A stretch of 47,386 bases of DNA. It comes from Spirochaetales bacterium (GTDB lineage: Bacteria > Spirochaetota > Spirochaetia > DSM-27196 > Alkalispirochaetaceae). The stretch spans positions 1 through 47,386 of the forward strand of contig JANQHT010000157.1 of assembly GCA_028282545.1 (NCBI GenBank), written 5' to 3'. Positions 16,402 through 24,383 of the stretch are shown one piece after another; within the stretch, counting starts at the first letter, position 1; each line of letters begins with the position of its first letter. A program made the translations under genes and the position numbers. The notes below the pieces were generated by a model. The model did not search any database and was not told the origin of the DNA. It saw nothing but the letters and a program-made list of their open reading frames with translations.

Positions 16402-16550
16402 TTTTGGAGAGCGCCTGGCCGATTGGAGAAGAACAACACCAGCCACTGCCCGGAAGGAAGAACAAAACGCGTCTCTGCAGCGCAGCGAAGCCCAGCGTTT
16501 TGTTCTTCGAAACGCGCCAGGCGCAGGTGATCTCCAAAATGAGAACGGCC
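16402..16550. repeat. Palindromic intergenic element, copy B (MITE/REP-like)
   Basis: Second copy of the element at 9358-9515. The core 16449-16482 is 33/34 identical to copy A, and the right end 16527-16550 matches copy A's right end in 20 of 24 bases. The inner stem 16457-16470 / 16495-16508 is a perfect 14-bp pair. The outer arms TTTTGGAGA+GCGCCTGGC (16402-16419) pair with 16516-16539, interrupted by six unpaired bases. The left arm is more diverged than in copy A. It fills most of the divergent hisS/rnz spacer. Confidence 0.85.
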
Positions 16551-16568
16551 CTTTGTTCAGCCGTTCGC

Positions 16569-16597
16569 TTGGTCCTCAAAATCGATTATGGTACATT
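16569..16597 (+). promoter_or_regulatory. Candidate promoter for rnz and the downstream ABC genes
   Basis: TTGGTC (16569-16574), a 17-bp spacer and TACATT (16592-16597). The predicted start near 16604 is about 5 bases before ATG 16609, so the leader would be nearly absent; no ribosome site is visible. By-eye consensus match only. Confidence 0.4.
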
Positions 16598-16608
16598 TGG
16601 GCATACGA

Positions 16609-17547
16609 ATGAACATGGAAGCGTTTATCCTCGGAACGAGCGGCACGATGCCGCTTCCGAATCGACACTTGAGCAGCGTCCTCCTCCGTCGGGAAGGCGA
16701 GGTCTTCCTCTTTGACTGCGGCGAGGGAACGCAGGTGTCACTGCGCTCGTTGAACCTCAAGTGGAAGAAGATCGGCGCCATTCTGATCTCGCACACTCAC
16801 GCGGATCACGTGACGGGGCTCCCGGGAATGCTCATGCTCTCGAGCCAGGTGGATCGGTCCGAACCGCTCCAGGTGATCGGTCCGCCCCGTATCGCGGAGT
16901 ACGTCGAGGCGAATCGGCGCGTCCTCGAGATGTACATCAACTTCGAGATTCAGGTCAATGAAATATCCGAACCCGAGGCGCCCGGCGTTGTGTACGAAGG
17001 GGAGGGGTTCCAGATTCGATCGTTCCCCGTACGCCACTCGCGAACGTGCGTGGGGTACGCCTTTCGCGAGGATCCGCGGCCCGGGATATTCCATCCCCAT
17101 CGCGCCGAAGAGTGCGGTGTTCCCCGCGGCCCCCTGTGGTCGCGACTGCAACAGGGCGAATCCGTAGCTCTCGACGATGGAAGGGTGGTTGAACCCGGTG
17201 ACGTATTGGGGCCGCCCCGGCCCGGTCGCAAGTTCTGCTACGTTACCGACACCGTCGCATTTCCCGCGATCGCCGAGGAGGTGCGAAACTCGGATCTGCT
17301 CGTCTGCGAGGGGATGTTCACCGAGGAATTTCGCGAAACCGCCGTGGCGAAACGTCACATGACCGCCCGCGATGCGGCGCGGATCGCCCGGTCCGCCGGC
17401 GGAGTGAAGAAGCTCGGTTTGACGCACTTCAGTCCGCGCTACACAAACCGGGAATTAAAGGAGTTGGTGAAAGAGGCGCGGGAAGAGTTTCCAGATGCGT
17501 TTCTCGCCCGGGACCGTATGCACATCAACATTCCGTACGAGGAGTAG
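16609..17547 (+). CDS. rnz: Ribonuclease Z (tRNA 3' endonuclease)
   Basis: Zinc-dependent beta-lactamase-fold nuclease that trims tRNA 3' ends. The signature HTHADH sits at about residues 62-67. Further metal ligands are expected from FPVRHSRTCVGYAF, YVTDT and LTHFSPRY, all present. The start MNMEAFILGTSGTMPLPNRH resembles other RNase Z N-termini. ATG 16588 would add seven residues and lies within the putative -10, so 16609 is preferred. At 312 residues it is a short-form enzyme of normal size. The gene is 3 bp upstream of the ABC ATPase and may share its promoter, though there is no functional link. Confidence 0.94.
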   Translation: MNMEAFILGTSGTMPLPNRHLSSVLLRREGEVFLFDCGEGTQVSLRSLNLKWKKIGAILISHTHADHVTGLPGMLMLSSQVDRSEPLQVIGPPRIAEYVEANRRVLEMYINFEIQVNEISEPEAPGVVYEGEGFQIRSFPVRHSRTCVGYAFREDPRPGIFHPHRAEECGVPRGPLWSRLQQGESVALDDGRVVEPGDVLGPPRPGRKFCYVTDTVAFPAIAEEVRNSDLLVCEGMFTEEFRETAVAKRHMTARDAARIARSAGGVKKLGLTHFSPRYTNRELKELVKEAREEFPDAFLARDRMHINIPYEE

Positions 17548-17550
17548 CAG

Positions 17551-18486
17551 ATGATAGACGTTGCCCACGTACACAAATCGTACGGCGATATCCGCGCCGT
17601 GCGGGACGTCTCATTTACCGTGTCACCGGGTGCCGTTACCGGCCTTTTAGGGCCCAACGGCGCCGGAAAAACGACGATCATGAAAGTTCTGACCGGATAC
17701 CACTTTCCGTCGGAGGGGAGCGTCACGGTTGCCGGGGTGGACGTCGTGAGCGACCCCCTTGAGGCAAAGCGGCGCATCGGCTACCTGCCGGAAAACGCGC
17801 CGTTGTACCCGGAACTCACCGTAGGGGAGTACCTTGACTTCATCGCCGAGGCGCGCGGATTCGCCGGCGCTCGGAAACGCGCCCGGATCGCGGAGACGCT
17901 GGAACGGACGGGTCTCTCCGGAGAGGTCTCACGGCGAATCGACGAGATCTCCAAGGGATATCGCCAACGGGTGGGACTCGCCCAGGCGATCATTCATGAA
18001 CCGGACGTTCTCATTCTGGACGAACCCACCGCGGGCCTGGACCCCAACCAGATCGTGGAAATCCGCAGCGTCATCGCCGAGCTGGGCCGCGCAAAAACGG
18101 TGATCCTCTCCACCCACATCATGCAGGAGGTAGAGGCGGTGTGCGGTCGCGTCCTGATCATGAACCGCGGCGCCATCGTTGCCGAAGGTTCTACCGACGA
18201 CATCGCCGCCCGGTTGAAGGGAGACGACGTCTACCGCGTCGTGCTGCGCACCCGATCGGCCCCGGCGGCGGAGACCATTCCCGGTGTCCGCCGGGCCGAC
18301 ACGATTTCGATTGAGGGCGACCTGACGGAACTGCGGGTGGCGCTCCCGCGCGCTCCTCACTCGTCCGAGGCGATCTTCGACTGGTCCGTAGCGCGGGGTC
18401 ACAAGGTTCTCCTGCTCGAACGTGATCGGGCAAACCTTGAACGCGTCTTCCGTGAACTGACGTCCGGTGACGGGGAGGGGCGGTAA
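17551..18486 (+). CDS. ABC transporter ATP-binding protein (GldA-like)
   Basis: ATPase subunit of an ABC-2 type exporter. Seen: Walker A GPNGAGKTT at 34-42, the Q-loop region, the signature ISKGYRQRVGLAQA (LSGGQ equivalent), Walker B VLILDEPTAGLDP and the switch STHIMQEVE. The C-terminal 80 residues are the extra domain typical of drug/gliding-type ATPases. It resembles GldA, an ATPase first linked to gliding motility in Bacteroidetes but widespread in non-gliding bacteria. GAGGAG lies 7 bp before ATG. The following permease starts on the last base of its stop (TAATG), so ATPase and permease are made together. Confidence 0.92.
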   Translation: MIDVAHVHKSYGDIRAVRDVSFTVSPGAVTGLLGPNGAGKTTIMKVLTGYHFPSEGSVTVAGVDVVSDPLEAKRRIGYLPENAPLYPELTVGEYLDFIAEARGFAGARKRARIAETLERTGLSGEVSRRIDEISKGYRQRVGLAQAIIHEPDVLILDEPTAGLDPNQIVEIRSVIAELGRAKTVILSTHIMQEVEAVCGRVLIMNRGAIVAEGSTDDIAARLKGDDVYRVVLRTRSAPAAETIPGVRRADTISIEGDLTELRVALPRAPHSSEAIFDWSVARGHKVLLLERDRANLERVFRELTSGDGEGR

Positions 18487-19199
18487 TGGGCGCCATCATC
18501 AAGAAGGAACTCCGTTCGTACTATTCGTCCCCCGTGGCGTACATCGCAACGATCTTTTTCCTCGTGTTCAGTTCGACCTGGTTCTTCTACCTGCAACGCT
18601 TCTTTGCACAGGGCATCGCGTCGCTGCGCGGGTACTTCGGGGTCATGCCCTTGATCTACGTCATCCTCGTTCCGGCGATAACGATGCGAATCTGGGCGGA
18701 GGAACGAAAGATGGGAACCGCGGAGGTTCTGCGCACGCTTCCGTACACCGAAGTACAGCTCGTTGTCGGTAAGTATGTCGCCGCGATGATCCTCCTTACG
18801 GCAACGATCGTTCTCACGGTGATTGTACCGATTTCGGTTGCACCCTTCGGCGATTTCGATCACGGCAAGACCGCCGCCAACTACATCGGCCTCCTTCTCC
18901 TCGGTTCGGCCGCCGTCGGTATCGGCGTTTTTGTGTCGGTGCTCTCCCGGAACCAGATATCCGCGTTTATTCTGACCGCCCTGATTCTGCTCTTTTTTAC
19001 GCTTGTCTCCCAGATCCCCGCTTCGCTCGATCTCTCCCCGCGCGCGGCGGCGATCATCAACTACTTCTCGCTGGACCACCACTTCCAGGGATTTGTAACG
19101 GGCGTTCTCGATTCGAGGGATGTTCTCTTCTACCTGCTCGTCACCGCCCTGGGGCTCTACGGAGCGTCCAGGTCGCTTCTCTTCAGGAAATGGAGGTGA
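18486..19199 (+). CDS. ABC-2 type permease (GldF-like)
   Basis: A 237-residue integral membrane protein with about six hydrophobic segments, starting at the 18-40 region (SPVAYIATIFFLVFSSTWFF) and ending in LFYLLVTALGLYGASRSLLF. It contains the GldF-like RIWAEERKMGTAEVLRTLPYTE segment between the second and third membrane spans, a probable coupling helix that contacts the ATPase. ATG shares a base with the ATPase stop and is preceded by GGGGAGGGG. With the ATPase and the next two genes it forms a GldA-F-G plus DUF4340 export system whose substrate is unknown. Confidence 0.9.
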   Translation: MGAIIKKELRSYYSSPVAYIATIFFLVFSSTWFFYLQRFFAQGIASLRGYFGVMPLIYVILVPAITMRIWAEERKMGTAEVLRTLPYTEVQLVVGKYVAAMILLTATIVLTVIVPISVAPFGDFDHGKTAANYIGLLLLGSAAVGIGVFVSVLSRNQISAFILTALILLFFTLVSQIPASLDLSPRAAAIINYFSLDHHFQGFVTGVLDSRDVLFYLLVTALGLYGASRSLLFRKWR

Positions 19200-19201
19200 A
19201 G

Positions 19202-20734
19202 ATGACACGACGAATGCAGGAAATCGTCCTTACCGGCCTCACCGCCGTGATAGCGCTCCTGGTAATACTCAACGGCGAACGGTTCTTCTCCCGGTGGGAC
19301 TTGACTCGCAACCGGGAACAGAGTATTTCCGACGTTTCCCGTACGCTCTTTCGGCAGTTGGACGACACGCTGCAGATCACCTATTACGTGAGTGATCGCC
19401 TGCGCGCCCGTGCGGCGGAACCGCAACAGGTGATCGATTTGGTCTCCGAGTACGCGGCGTACGGGCGCGGATCGATTGAATTTGTGGTGGAGGATCCCGT
19501 TGCGGCGGACACCACGGCCGACATAGAACGTATCGGTGTCGTTCCGCAGCAGATTCAGGTTATCGAACAGGACCAGCAGAGTCTTGCCGTCGTCTACACG
19601 GGTATCGTGATTCGGTATCGCGAGCGATTCGATGTGATTCCGGTCGTCTTTGATCCGGGGGTGCTGGAGTACCAACTGACGAGTCGAATCAAAGATCTGA
19701 TTCGGGACGAACCACGGTCGGTGGCGCTGCTGGCCGGTTCGACGATCAACCCGGTGGACCAGGCGTTCCAGGTGTTGCGGGGGCAACTCGCTCGGCAGTA
19801 CGACGTAGTCGAGCTTGCCCCGGGCGACGTCGTGCCGGCCGGAACGGAGGCGCTCCTGCTTCTCGGCGGCGCCGATCTTAGCGAGGAGCAGTTGGAACCG
19901 GTGGAAGCGTACCTATCGGCGGGTGGAAGCGCGCTCTTCGCCGTTGACGGTGTCGAGATCGACATCGATGCCGGGCTGAGCCCCCGGGAACGCGGCGACG
20001 CACCGATCTTCTCTATGCTTGCCCACTATGGATTTGTCGTCGACCCCTCCCTCGTTCTCAACCGGTCCAACCTCCGGATTCCGGTACAGCAGGCCCTGGG
20101 GGCGGTCCGGGTGCAGACCCTGGAAGCGTATCCTCACTGGATCGTCATTCCCGCTGCCGCCGTTTCGACGGACCACCCGGTCACGGCCCGGTTCCCCGGC
20201 CTGGACCTCATGTGGGCCAGCCCCGTTCGTGCCGTGGATCCCGATGCACGCGGGTTCACCCGCATCGTCTCGTCCGCCCTCGATTCGTGGCTGATGAACG
20301 ACGCCTTCTACACCGACCCAACGCAGCGATTCCTTTTCGAGGAACGGTTCAACGAAACGCGGGGGCAGTATGACCTGGCCTACGCCTATACCGGTGCGAT
20401 CGACCCCTTTTTCGATTCGACCGGTGACGCCACCGGAGAGGCGCGGATGATCGTAATCGGGGACAGTGACTTTCTGAGCGACCTCTCCCAGTTCACGGGG
20501 AGTGCTCACAACTACGCGGTGGCACTCAACATGGCCGAATGGCTATCGAACGATGAGGAACTGCTGGAGATTCGTACCCGGGCGGCCCGCGACCTCCGGC
20601 TGAGCACGATTGCCGATCCGATCCGGTTTTCCACGCTGGCGAGGATCGCGGAGGTGATAAACGTCTTTCTCGTCCCCCTGGCGGTGGTGTTCGCCGGTAT
20701 CATACAAGCCTCGAAACGAAGGAGGTCGAGATGA
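19202..20734 (+). CDS. GldG-like ABC accessory protein (ABC_transp_aux)
   Basis: About 510 residues, with one N-terminal membrane segment (11-26), a long extracytoplasmic region and a C-terminal membrane helix (VINVFLVPLAVVFAGI), matching the GldG layout. The opening RFFSRWDLTRNREQSISDVSRTLF is the family's hallmark, and a Rossmann-like VALLAGSTINPVDQ...LLLGG region follows. ATG 19202 is chosen because GGAGGTGA (19192-19199) serves it; ATG 19190 is part of that site. It probably works with the permease as the periplasmic or membrane partner. The stop overlaps the next gene by 4 bp (ATGA). Confidence 0.88.
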   Translation: MTRRMQEIVLTGLTAVIALLVILNGERFFSRWDLTRNREQSISDVSRTLFRQLDDTLQITYYVSDRLRARAAEPQQVIDLVSEYAAYGRGSIEFVVEDPVAADTTADIERIGVVPQQIQVIEQDQQSLAVVYTGIVIRYRERFDVIPVVFDPGVLEYQLTSRIKDLIRDEPRSVALLAGSTINPVDQAFQVLRGQLARQYDVVELAPGDVVPAGTEALLLLGGADLSEEQLEPVEAYLSAGGSALFAVDGVEIDIDAGLSPRERGDAPIFSMLAHYGFVVDPSLVLNRSNLRIPVQQALGAVRVQTLEAYPHWIVIPAAAVSTDHPVTARFPGLDLMWASPVRAVDPDARGFTRIVSSALDSWLMNDAFYTDPTQRFLFEERFNETRGQYDLAYAYTGAIDPFFDSTGDATGEARMIVIGDSDFLSDLSQFTGSAHNYAVALNMAEWLSNDEELLEIRTRAARDLRLSTIADPIRFSTLARIAEVINVFLVPLAVVFAGIIQASKRRRSR

Positions 20735-21678
20735 CACGATCCTTCTCGAGGCGACTCGTGCGGCAGGGAGCGGCGATTCTCGTCCTCCTAGCGCTCCTCG
20801 TGGTGGGGCGCCTTACCGCGCCGGAACGCCGTACCGCCACCCGAACGTTTCCCGCCTTTCCGGGGCTTGAAGAGGCGGGCATCGCCGCGATCCGATTCGG
20901 GAGTGACGAGAAGCTCATGCGCAGGCCCACCGGGTGGGAAATCGTGGCGGGCGGCGTGGGCGTTCCCGCCAGGGGTGAACGCGTCCAGGCGCTGATCGAA
21001 GCACTTCGCAAAACCACGGTGCTCCGGAGCGCCGCCTCCGATGAGGGCGCCGAGGAGCGGTTCGGTTTCGACGGCTTGGAATCGCGCCTGACCATCGAGG
21101 ACGCCGGCGGAGATGAGATCGCGTCGATTACCGTTGGTGGTGCCGACTCAAGTACCTCCGGGTACTTTGCGCGTCTCGCCGGGGAGCCTCGCATCGTCGT
21201 TGTCGACGGGGGCATTTCACCCTACCTATCGCGGGACCGCGCCTATTGGAGCGATCGACGCGTCTTCGTCGAGGAGATCACGGCGGCGGAGATCATCGCC
21301 GTGGCCGCCCGCGATGGGGAGGTATCGGTTGATCTCGTGCGCGAACGCTCCGGTGGGGCGGATCGGTGGGTAGACCGCGAGCGGCCCGACGCGTTTTTTG
21401 CCGCCGGCGACGTTGACGCGTACATACGACGCCTTCTCTCCTTGGAGGCAACGGCGATTGAACCAGGGGTGGCGCCCGTTGAAGGGGAGAGCCTCCTAGC
21501 GGTGACGCTGCGCGACGAGGCGTCGCGGGTATACTCGCTCCTCATTGTTCCGGCTGGGGCTGGAGACGGCTTTTCGCTGGTCCGCGGCGAAGGGGCCCGG
21601 GGAGCGTACACCTTTGCGTTGACGGAGGAGATGCGGGACCGGGTGATCGAGATCCCGGCAGCTACACCTCGGCCGTAA
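20731..21678 (+). CDS. DUF4340 domain protein of the Gld-type ABC operon
   Basis: 315 residues with an N-terminal membrane anchor (about 12-28) and two repeated DUF4340-like units in the extracytoplasmic part (phrases such as FGFDGLESRLTIEDAGG, ASITVGGADSSTSGYFARLAG and AYWSDRRVF are characteristic). DUF4340 proteins regularly follow GldG genes; the biochemical role is unknown. ATGA overlap with the preceding gene supports one operon. The last 17 bp overlap, tail to tail, the minus-strand GGDEF-like gene, so no terminator fits between them. Confidence 0.85.
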   Translation: MTRSFSRRLVRQGAAILVLLALLVVGRLTAPERRTATRTFPAFPGLEEAGIAAIRFGSDEKLMRRPTGWEIVAGGVGVPARGERVQALIEALRKTTVLRSAASDEGAEERFGFDGLESRLTIEDAGGDEIASITVGGADSSTSGYFARLAGEPRIVVVDGGISPYLSRDRAYWSDRRVFVEEITAAEIIAVAARDGEVSVDLVRERSGGADRWVDRERPDAFFAAGDVDAYIRRLLSLEATAIEPGVAPVEGESLLAVTLRDEASRVYSLLIVPAGAGDGFSLVRGEGARGAYTFALTEEMRDRVIEIPAATPRP

Positions 21679-22759
21679 GAAACGACCGGAAGCGATCCGG
21701 GTCCGGGTCAAATCCGACGATGTGCCCGGAACTCTCGTACGACTCGCGCAGAGCGGCTTCCGACTCGTGCAGAATTCGTGGACCGTCCACGAGTCTCCCG
21801 TTGCGCGAGCTGGCGCCCGCAAAGAGTTCTACCTCTCCACCACCGTCCCAGGCGGATCGCTGCTGCCAGAAATGGCGCTGGTACCGTTCAAGCGACGAAA
21901 GCGTGTCGGCCAGGCCCGAGCCCGGGAAGAGGACCACCAGCTGGTTCTCACCAAAGGCGAAGATCATGTCTTCGAAGGTGAAGAAATCGAGGACGCTGTC
22001 GGTGGCCGCGCTGAAATCGTTTTCCCGTCGGGACAGGCCGGAAAACTCGAGCACGGCCACGCTGAAGTCCTGTTCGTTGAAAGCGGAGCGCTCCAGTTCC
22101 AGGGTGAGCTTGCGCGGAAGTGACGTCTCTGCCGATACGCCGTCGACACACCCGGCGGCCGTTTTGTCCGATGGCAGAGCGGTTCGGCCCCCATCGTCTT
22201 TGACGCGATCCGTTCCCTGCGCGGTTTGTGTGCCGGCGAGCGATACGATAGCCACCACGACAGTGAGTAACGCAAACGACAACAGCGCGACCAGAGAATC
22301 ACGGAGCAGGGGAAACGTTGCGGATCGGTCCAGAACGCGATAGACGGCGGCCACCACGTGCGGTTCCCCGTCTATGGCGGTTGCCCGGGAAAGTTCGATC
22401 TCGGTCAGTTGGTCGATTGTAAAAGCCGGCGTGCCCGGCAGGAGGCCGTCCCCGGGCGCTGTTCCCGGTGATAGGTAGGCGGAAGATCGCGCCCACAGGT
22501 AGTCGAGCCCCGTGTTTGTCCGGAACACGCTGATAGCGCGCACGGTATGGTTCGCCTTTGCCCGCTCCAGAGCGTCCGGGAGATCCTCGGTTCGGTTCCA
22601 TCCGTCGGCCAACGCAGCCGCCAGCGTTTCCAGATCACTCTCGGCTCGCCGGACGTTTTCTCCGCGCACGACGGTAACGCGTACGACGAGTACCGCGGCA
22701 ACTCCCACGAAGAACGCCACACTGAATGCAAGGTACCAGCGTAGGGCGCGCTCACTCAT
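21662..22759 (-). CDS. Membrane protein with periplasmic domain and degenerate GGDEF-like fold
   Basis: Layout of a membrane sensor: helix 1 at about 8-28, an extracytoplasmic stretch of 125 residues, helix 2 at about 158-178, a low-complexity linker, then a 140-residue cytoplasmic domain. The latter follows the diguanylate cyclase pattern (LTLELERSAFNEQDFSVAVLEF, then FAFGENQLVVLFPG, then AGASSRNGRLVDGPRILHESEAAL), but the GGDEF active loop reads FGEN, so cyclase activity is not expected. It might bind nucleotides or act as a regulatory partner. The start overlaps the upstream Maf gene stop by 8 bp. I infer the fold from pattern only. Confidence 0.65.
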   Translation of the reverse strand: MSERALRWYLAFSVAFFVGVAAVLVVRVTVVRGENVRRAESDLETLAAALADGWNRTEDLPDALERAKANHTVRAISVFRTNTGLDYLWARSSAYLSPGTAPGDGLLPGTPAFTIDQLTEIELSRATAIDGEPHVVAAVYRVLDRSATFPLLRDSLVALLSFALLTVVVAIVSLAGTQTAQGTDRVKDDGGRTALPSDKTAAGCVDGVSAETSLPRKLTLELERSAFNEQDFSVAVLEFSGLSRRENDFSAATDSVLDFFTFEDMIFAFGENQLVVLFPGSGLADTLSSLERYQRHFWQQRSAWDGGGEVELFAGASSRNGRLVDGPRILHESEAALRESYESSGHIVGFDPDPDRFRSFLTAEV

Positions 22760-24383
22760 ATGCCGAGTAGTATCTTTGAAAAACGCGATCTATGAAAGCC
22801 CCCGCCTGGGCGAGGGCCTCCCCGATCGGGTCCCTGTGGCCATACGCGCGAAGGGAGTAGGCGAAGGGGAGGTGGGCCATCCCGTGCGGTCCGAGGGCCG
22901 TCGCCATCGCCCGGGCCGAAGCCGTTGCGTCGGTCGAAACGGTGCGCCAATCGGTCAGAGCCGTTCGTACCCCTCGTCGATGGATGCGCAAGACCTCCGC
23001 AACGGGACGAAACTCACCCGCCTCCGCAGTTGTTCTTTGGTCGACATCGGTTCCGTTCGCCGAAGCAAAAGACGCTTTTCGCCTAGCCATGTCTTCCCCG
23101 TACCGCTCCAGTACCGGGTCCAGGGCGGTAAATCCGTCCGTCTCCTGGATGGTATGGGTGCTTCGCTCCAAAATGAACTCTCCCCAGAACGATTCCACCG
23201 GCCCGGTCCTGGAAGCCGCCGCTTCAGCCACGCCGTCCAGGTACGTACCGCGTGCGTAGGCGCGGCCCAAGCGATAGCGGAAGTCATCTCCGCCGGTTGC
23301 GATATCCCGGGCGCCCAGGGTGCGGGCGAGTTCGAAGGCGGTGCCGGCCACGTTCCGTGCGTCGGTATCCAGCGGGACGTGCCGGATCGGCGCGGAGGCG
23401 AGGAGCTGTGCAAAGGGGTGCCGGCCCAGGCCGAGCACGACGTGGCGCGCCCGTCGTAGCATCGCCAGCGGTGCCGCCGCGTCCGCGACCAGAACCTGCC
23501 GCTCGCCCAGGGGACGCCGGAGGTGGAGGTAACTCCAGGGCTGTGCATCGACGGTGACAACCACGTCCGGTTCAACTCCGTGCGCTCGAAGAACGGGCAG
23601 GGCGGTGTCCACGGCGATCACCGTTTCGCAGGCGGCAACGGTGCCGACCGACCGTTCCAGGCCCGGACCGGCGGCCGCGAGGCCGACGCGTTTGCCTTCG
23701 ATGAGCGACCTGACGCGAGGGACGCTGTCTTCCCGCCGCCTGTCCATGTGGACCAGCGTTCGAAGGGGCGCAAAAGCCCAGAGCCGACCCAGTCGTTCCA
23801 TCGTCGCCCGGTCGAGGCGCGCATCTCGTTCAAAGCCATCTACGGCGGATCGACACGCCGCAAACGTGTCGGCCCAGGGTGCGGCCGTGGTCCAGGGCCG
23901 CAGTTCCCAGGTCGCCACGCCGGGTCTGAGGATGTCGAGGTGCACCATTTTCAGCGTACCGACAACCTCCGCCGGGCCCACCGCGACGTGAACGTCCGGC
24001 GACGAAAGGAGTTCGCGGAGATCCCCGGCGTAACACGCCGCCTTGAGAGACGAAAGTGACGCCTCGCAGAGAATCAGCGATGCTCCCGGGCGCGTCCGGA
24101 GGAGCGCCTGCGGCACCGTTCCGCCGCCGATGCCCAGGATCACTACCGTTCCGGAATCTGGAATCCCCTGGGCGATGCGGTGCGCCTCGCGGACCGGGTC
24201 GTATGCGGAGTGAACTTGGATGCGCGGGGCACCGGGGACGCTGAGAACCACCGTGTTGCCGCCGCTCCGGGCGGCCGGTGTCTCCAGGGACACCTCGGAA
24301 GGCGCGCGCTCTACCCGGCCGCCCAGGGAGGGACGAATCGTGTCCAGGAGCGCCACGTTGGCGGCGAAAACAGCGCTGCTCAC
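22752..24383 (-). CDS. Maf-like motility accessory / DUF115 (MptE-like) protein, copy 2
   Basis: 543 residues with the DUF115 / 6-hydroxymethylpterin-pyrophosphokinase-like domain: GLAAAGPGLERSV (nucleotide loop), AVDTALPVLRAHGVEPDVVVTVD and a C-terminal GGDDFRYRLGRAYARGTYLDG. Proteins of this type (Maf, for motility accessory factor) attach nonulosonic acid sugars to flagellin in other bacteria. The N-terminal part has the family's QVHSAYDPVREA and GIGGGTVPQALLR elements. The GTG start overlaps the upstream stop as GTGA; sequence further upstream in this frame is only the other Maf gene out of frame. The retained PD-V-V-x-D motif suggests this copy is the active one. The exact donor sugar is unknown. 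Confidence 0.85.
   Translation of the reverse strand: MSSAVFAANVALLDTIRPSLGGRVERAPSEVSLETPAARSGGNTVVLSVPGAPRIQVHSAYDPVREAHRIAQGIPDSGTVVILGIGGGTVPQALLRTRPGASLILCEASLSSLKAACYAGDLRELLSSPDVHVAVGPAEVVGTLKMVHLDILRPGVATWELRPWTTAAPWADTFAACRSAVDGFERDARLDRATMERLGRLWAFAPLRTLVHMDRRREDSVPRVRSLIEGKRVGLAAAGPGLERSVGTVAACETVIAVDTALPVLRAHGVEPDVVVTVDAQPWSYLHLRRPLGERQVLVADAAAPLAMLRRARHVVLGLGRHPFAQLLASAPIRHVPLDTDARNVAGTAFELARTLGARDIATGGDDFRYRLGRAYARGTYLDGVAEAAASRTGPVESFWGEFILERSTHTIQETDGFTALDPVLERYGEDMARRKASFASANGTDVDQRTTAEAGEFRPVAEVLRIHRRGVRTALTDWRTVSTDATASARAMATALGPHGMAHLPFAYSLRAYGHRDPIGEALAQAGAFIDRVFQRYYSAYE

Noticed and set aside
23252..23557. Plus-strand Arg-rich open frame within the Maf gene
   Set aside because: Shadow frame with arginine-rich composition from antisense GC-rich codons; no support.
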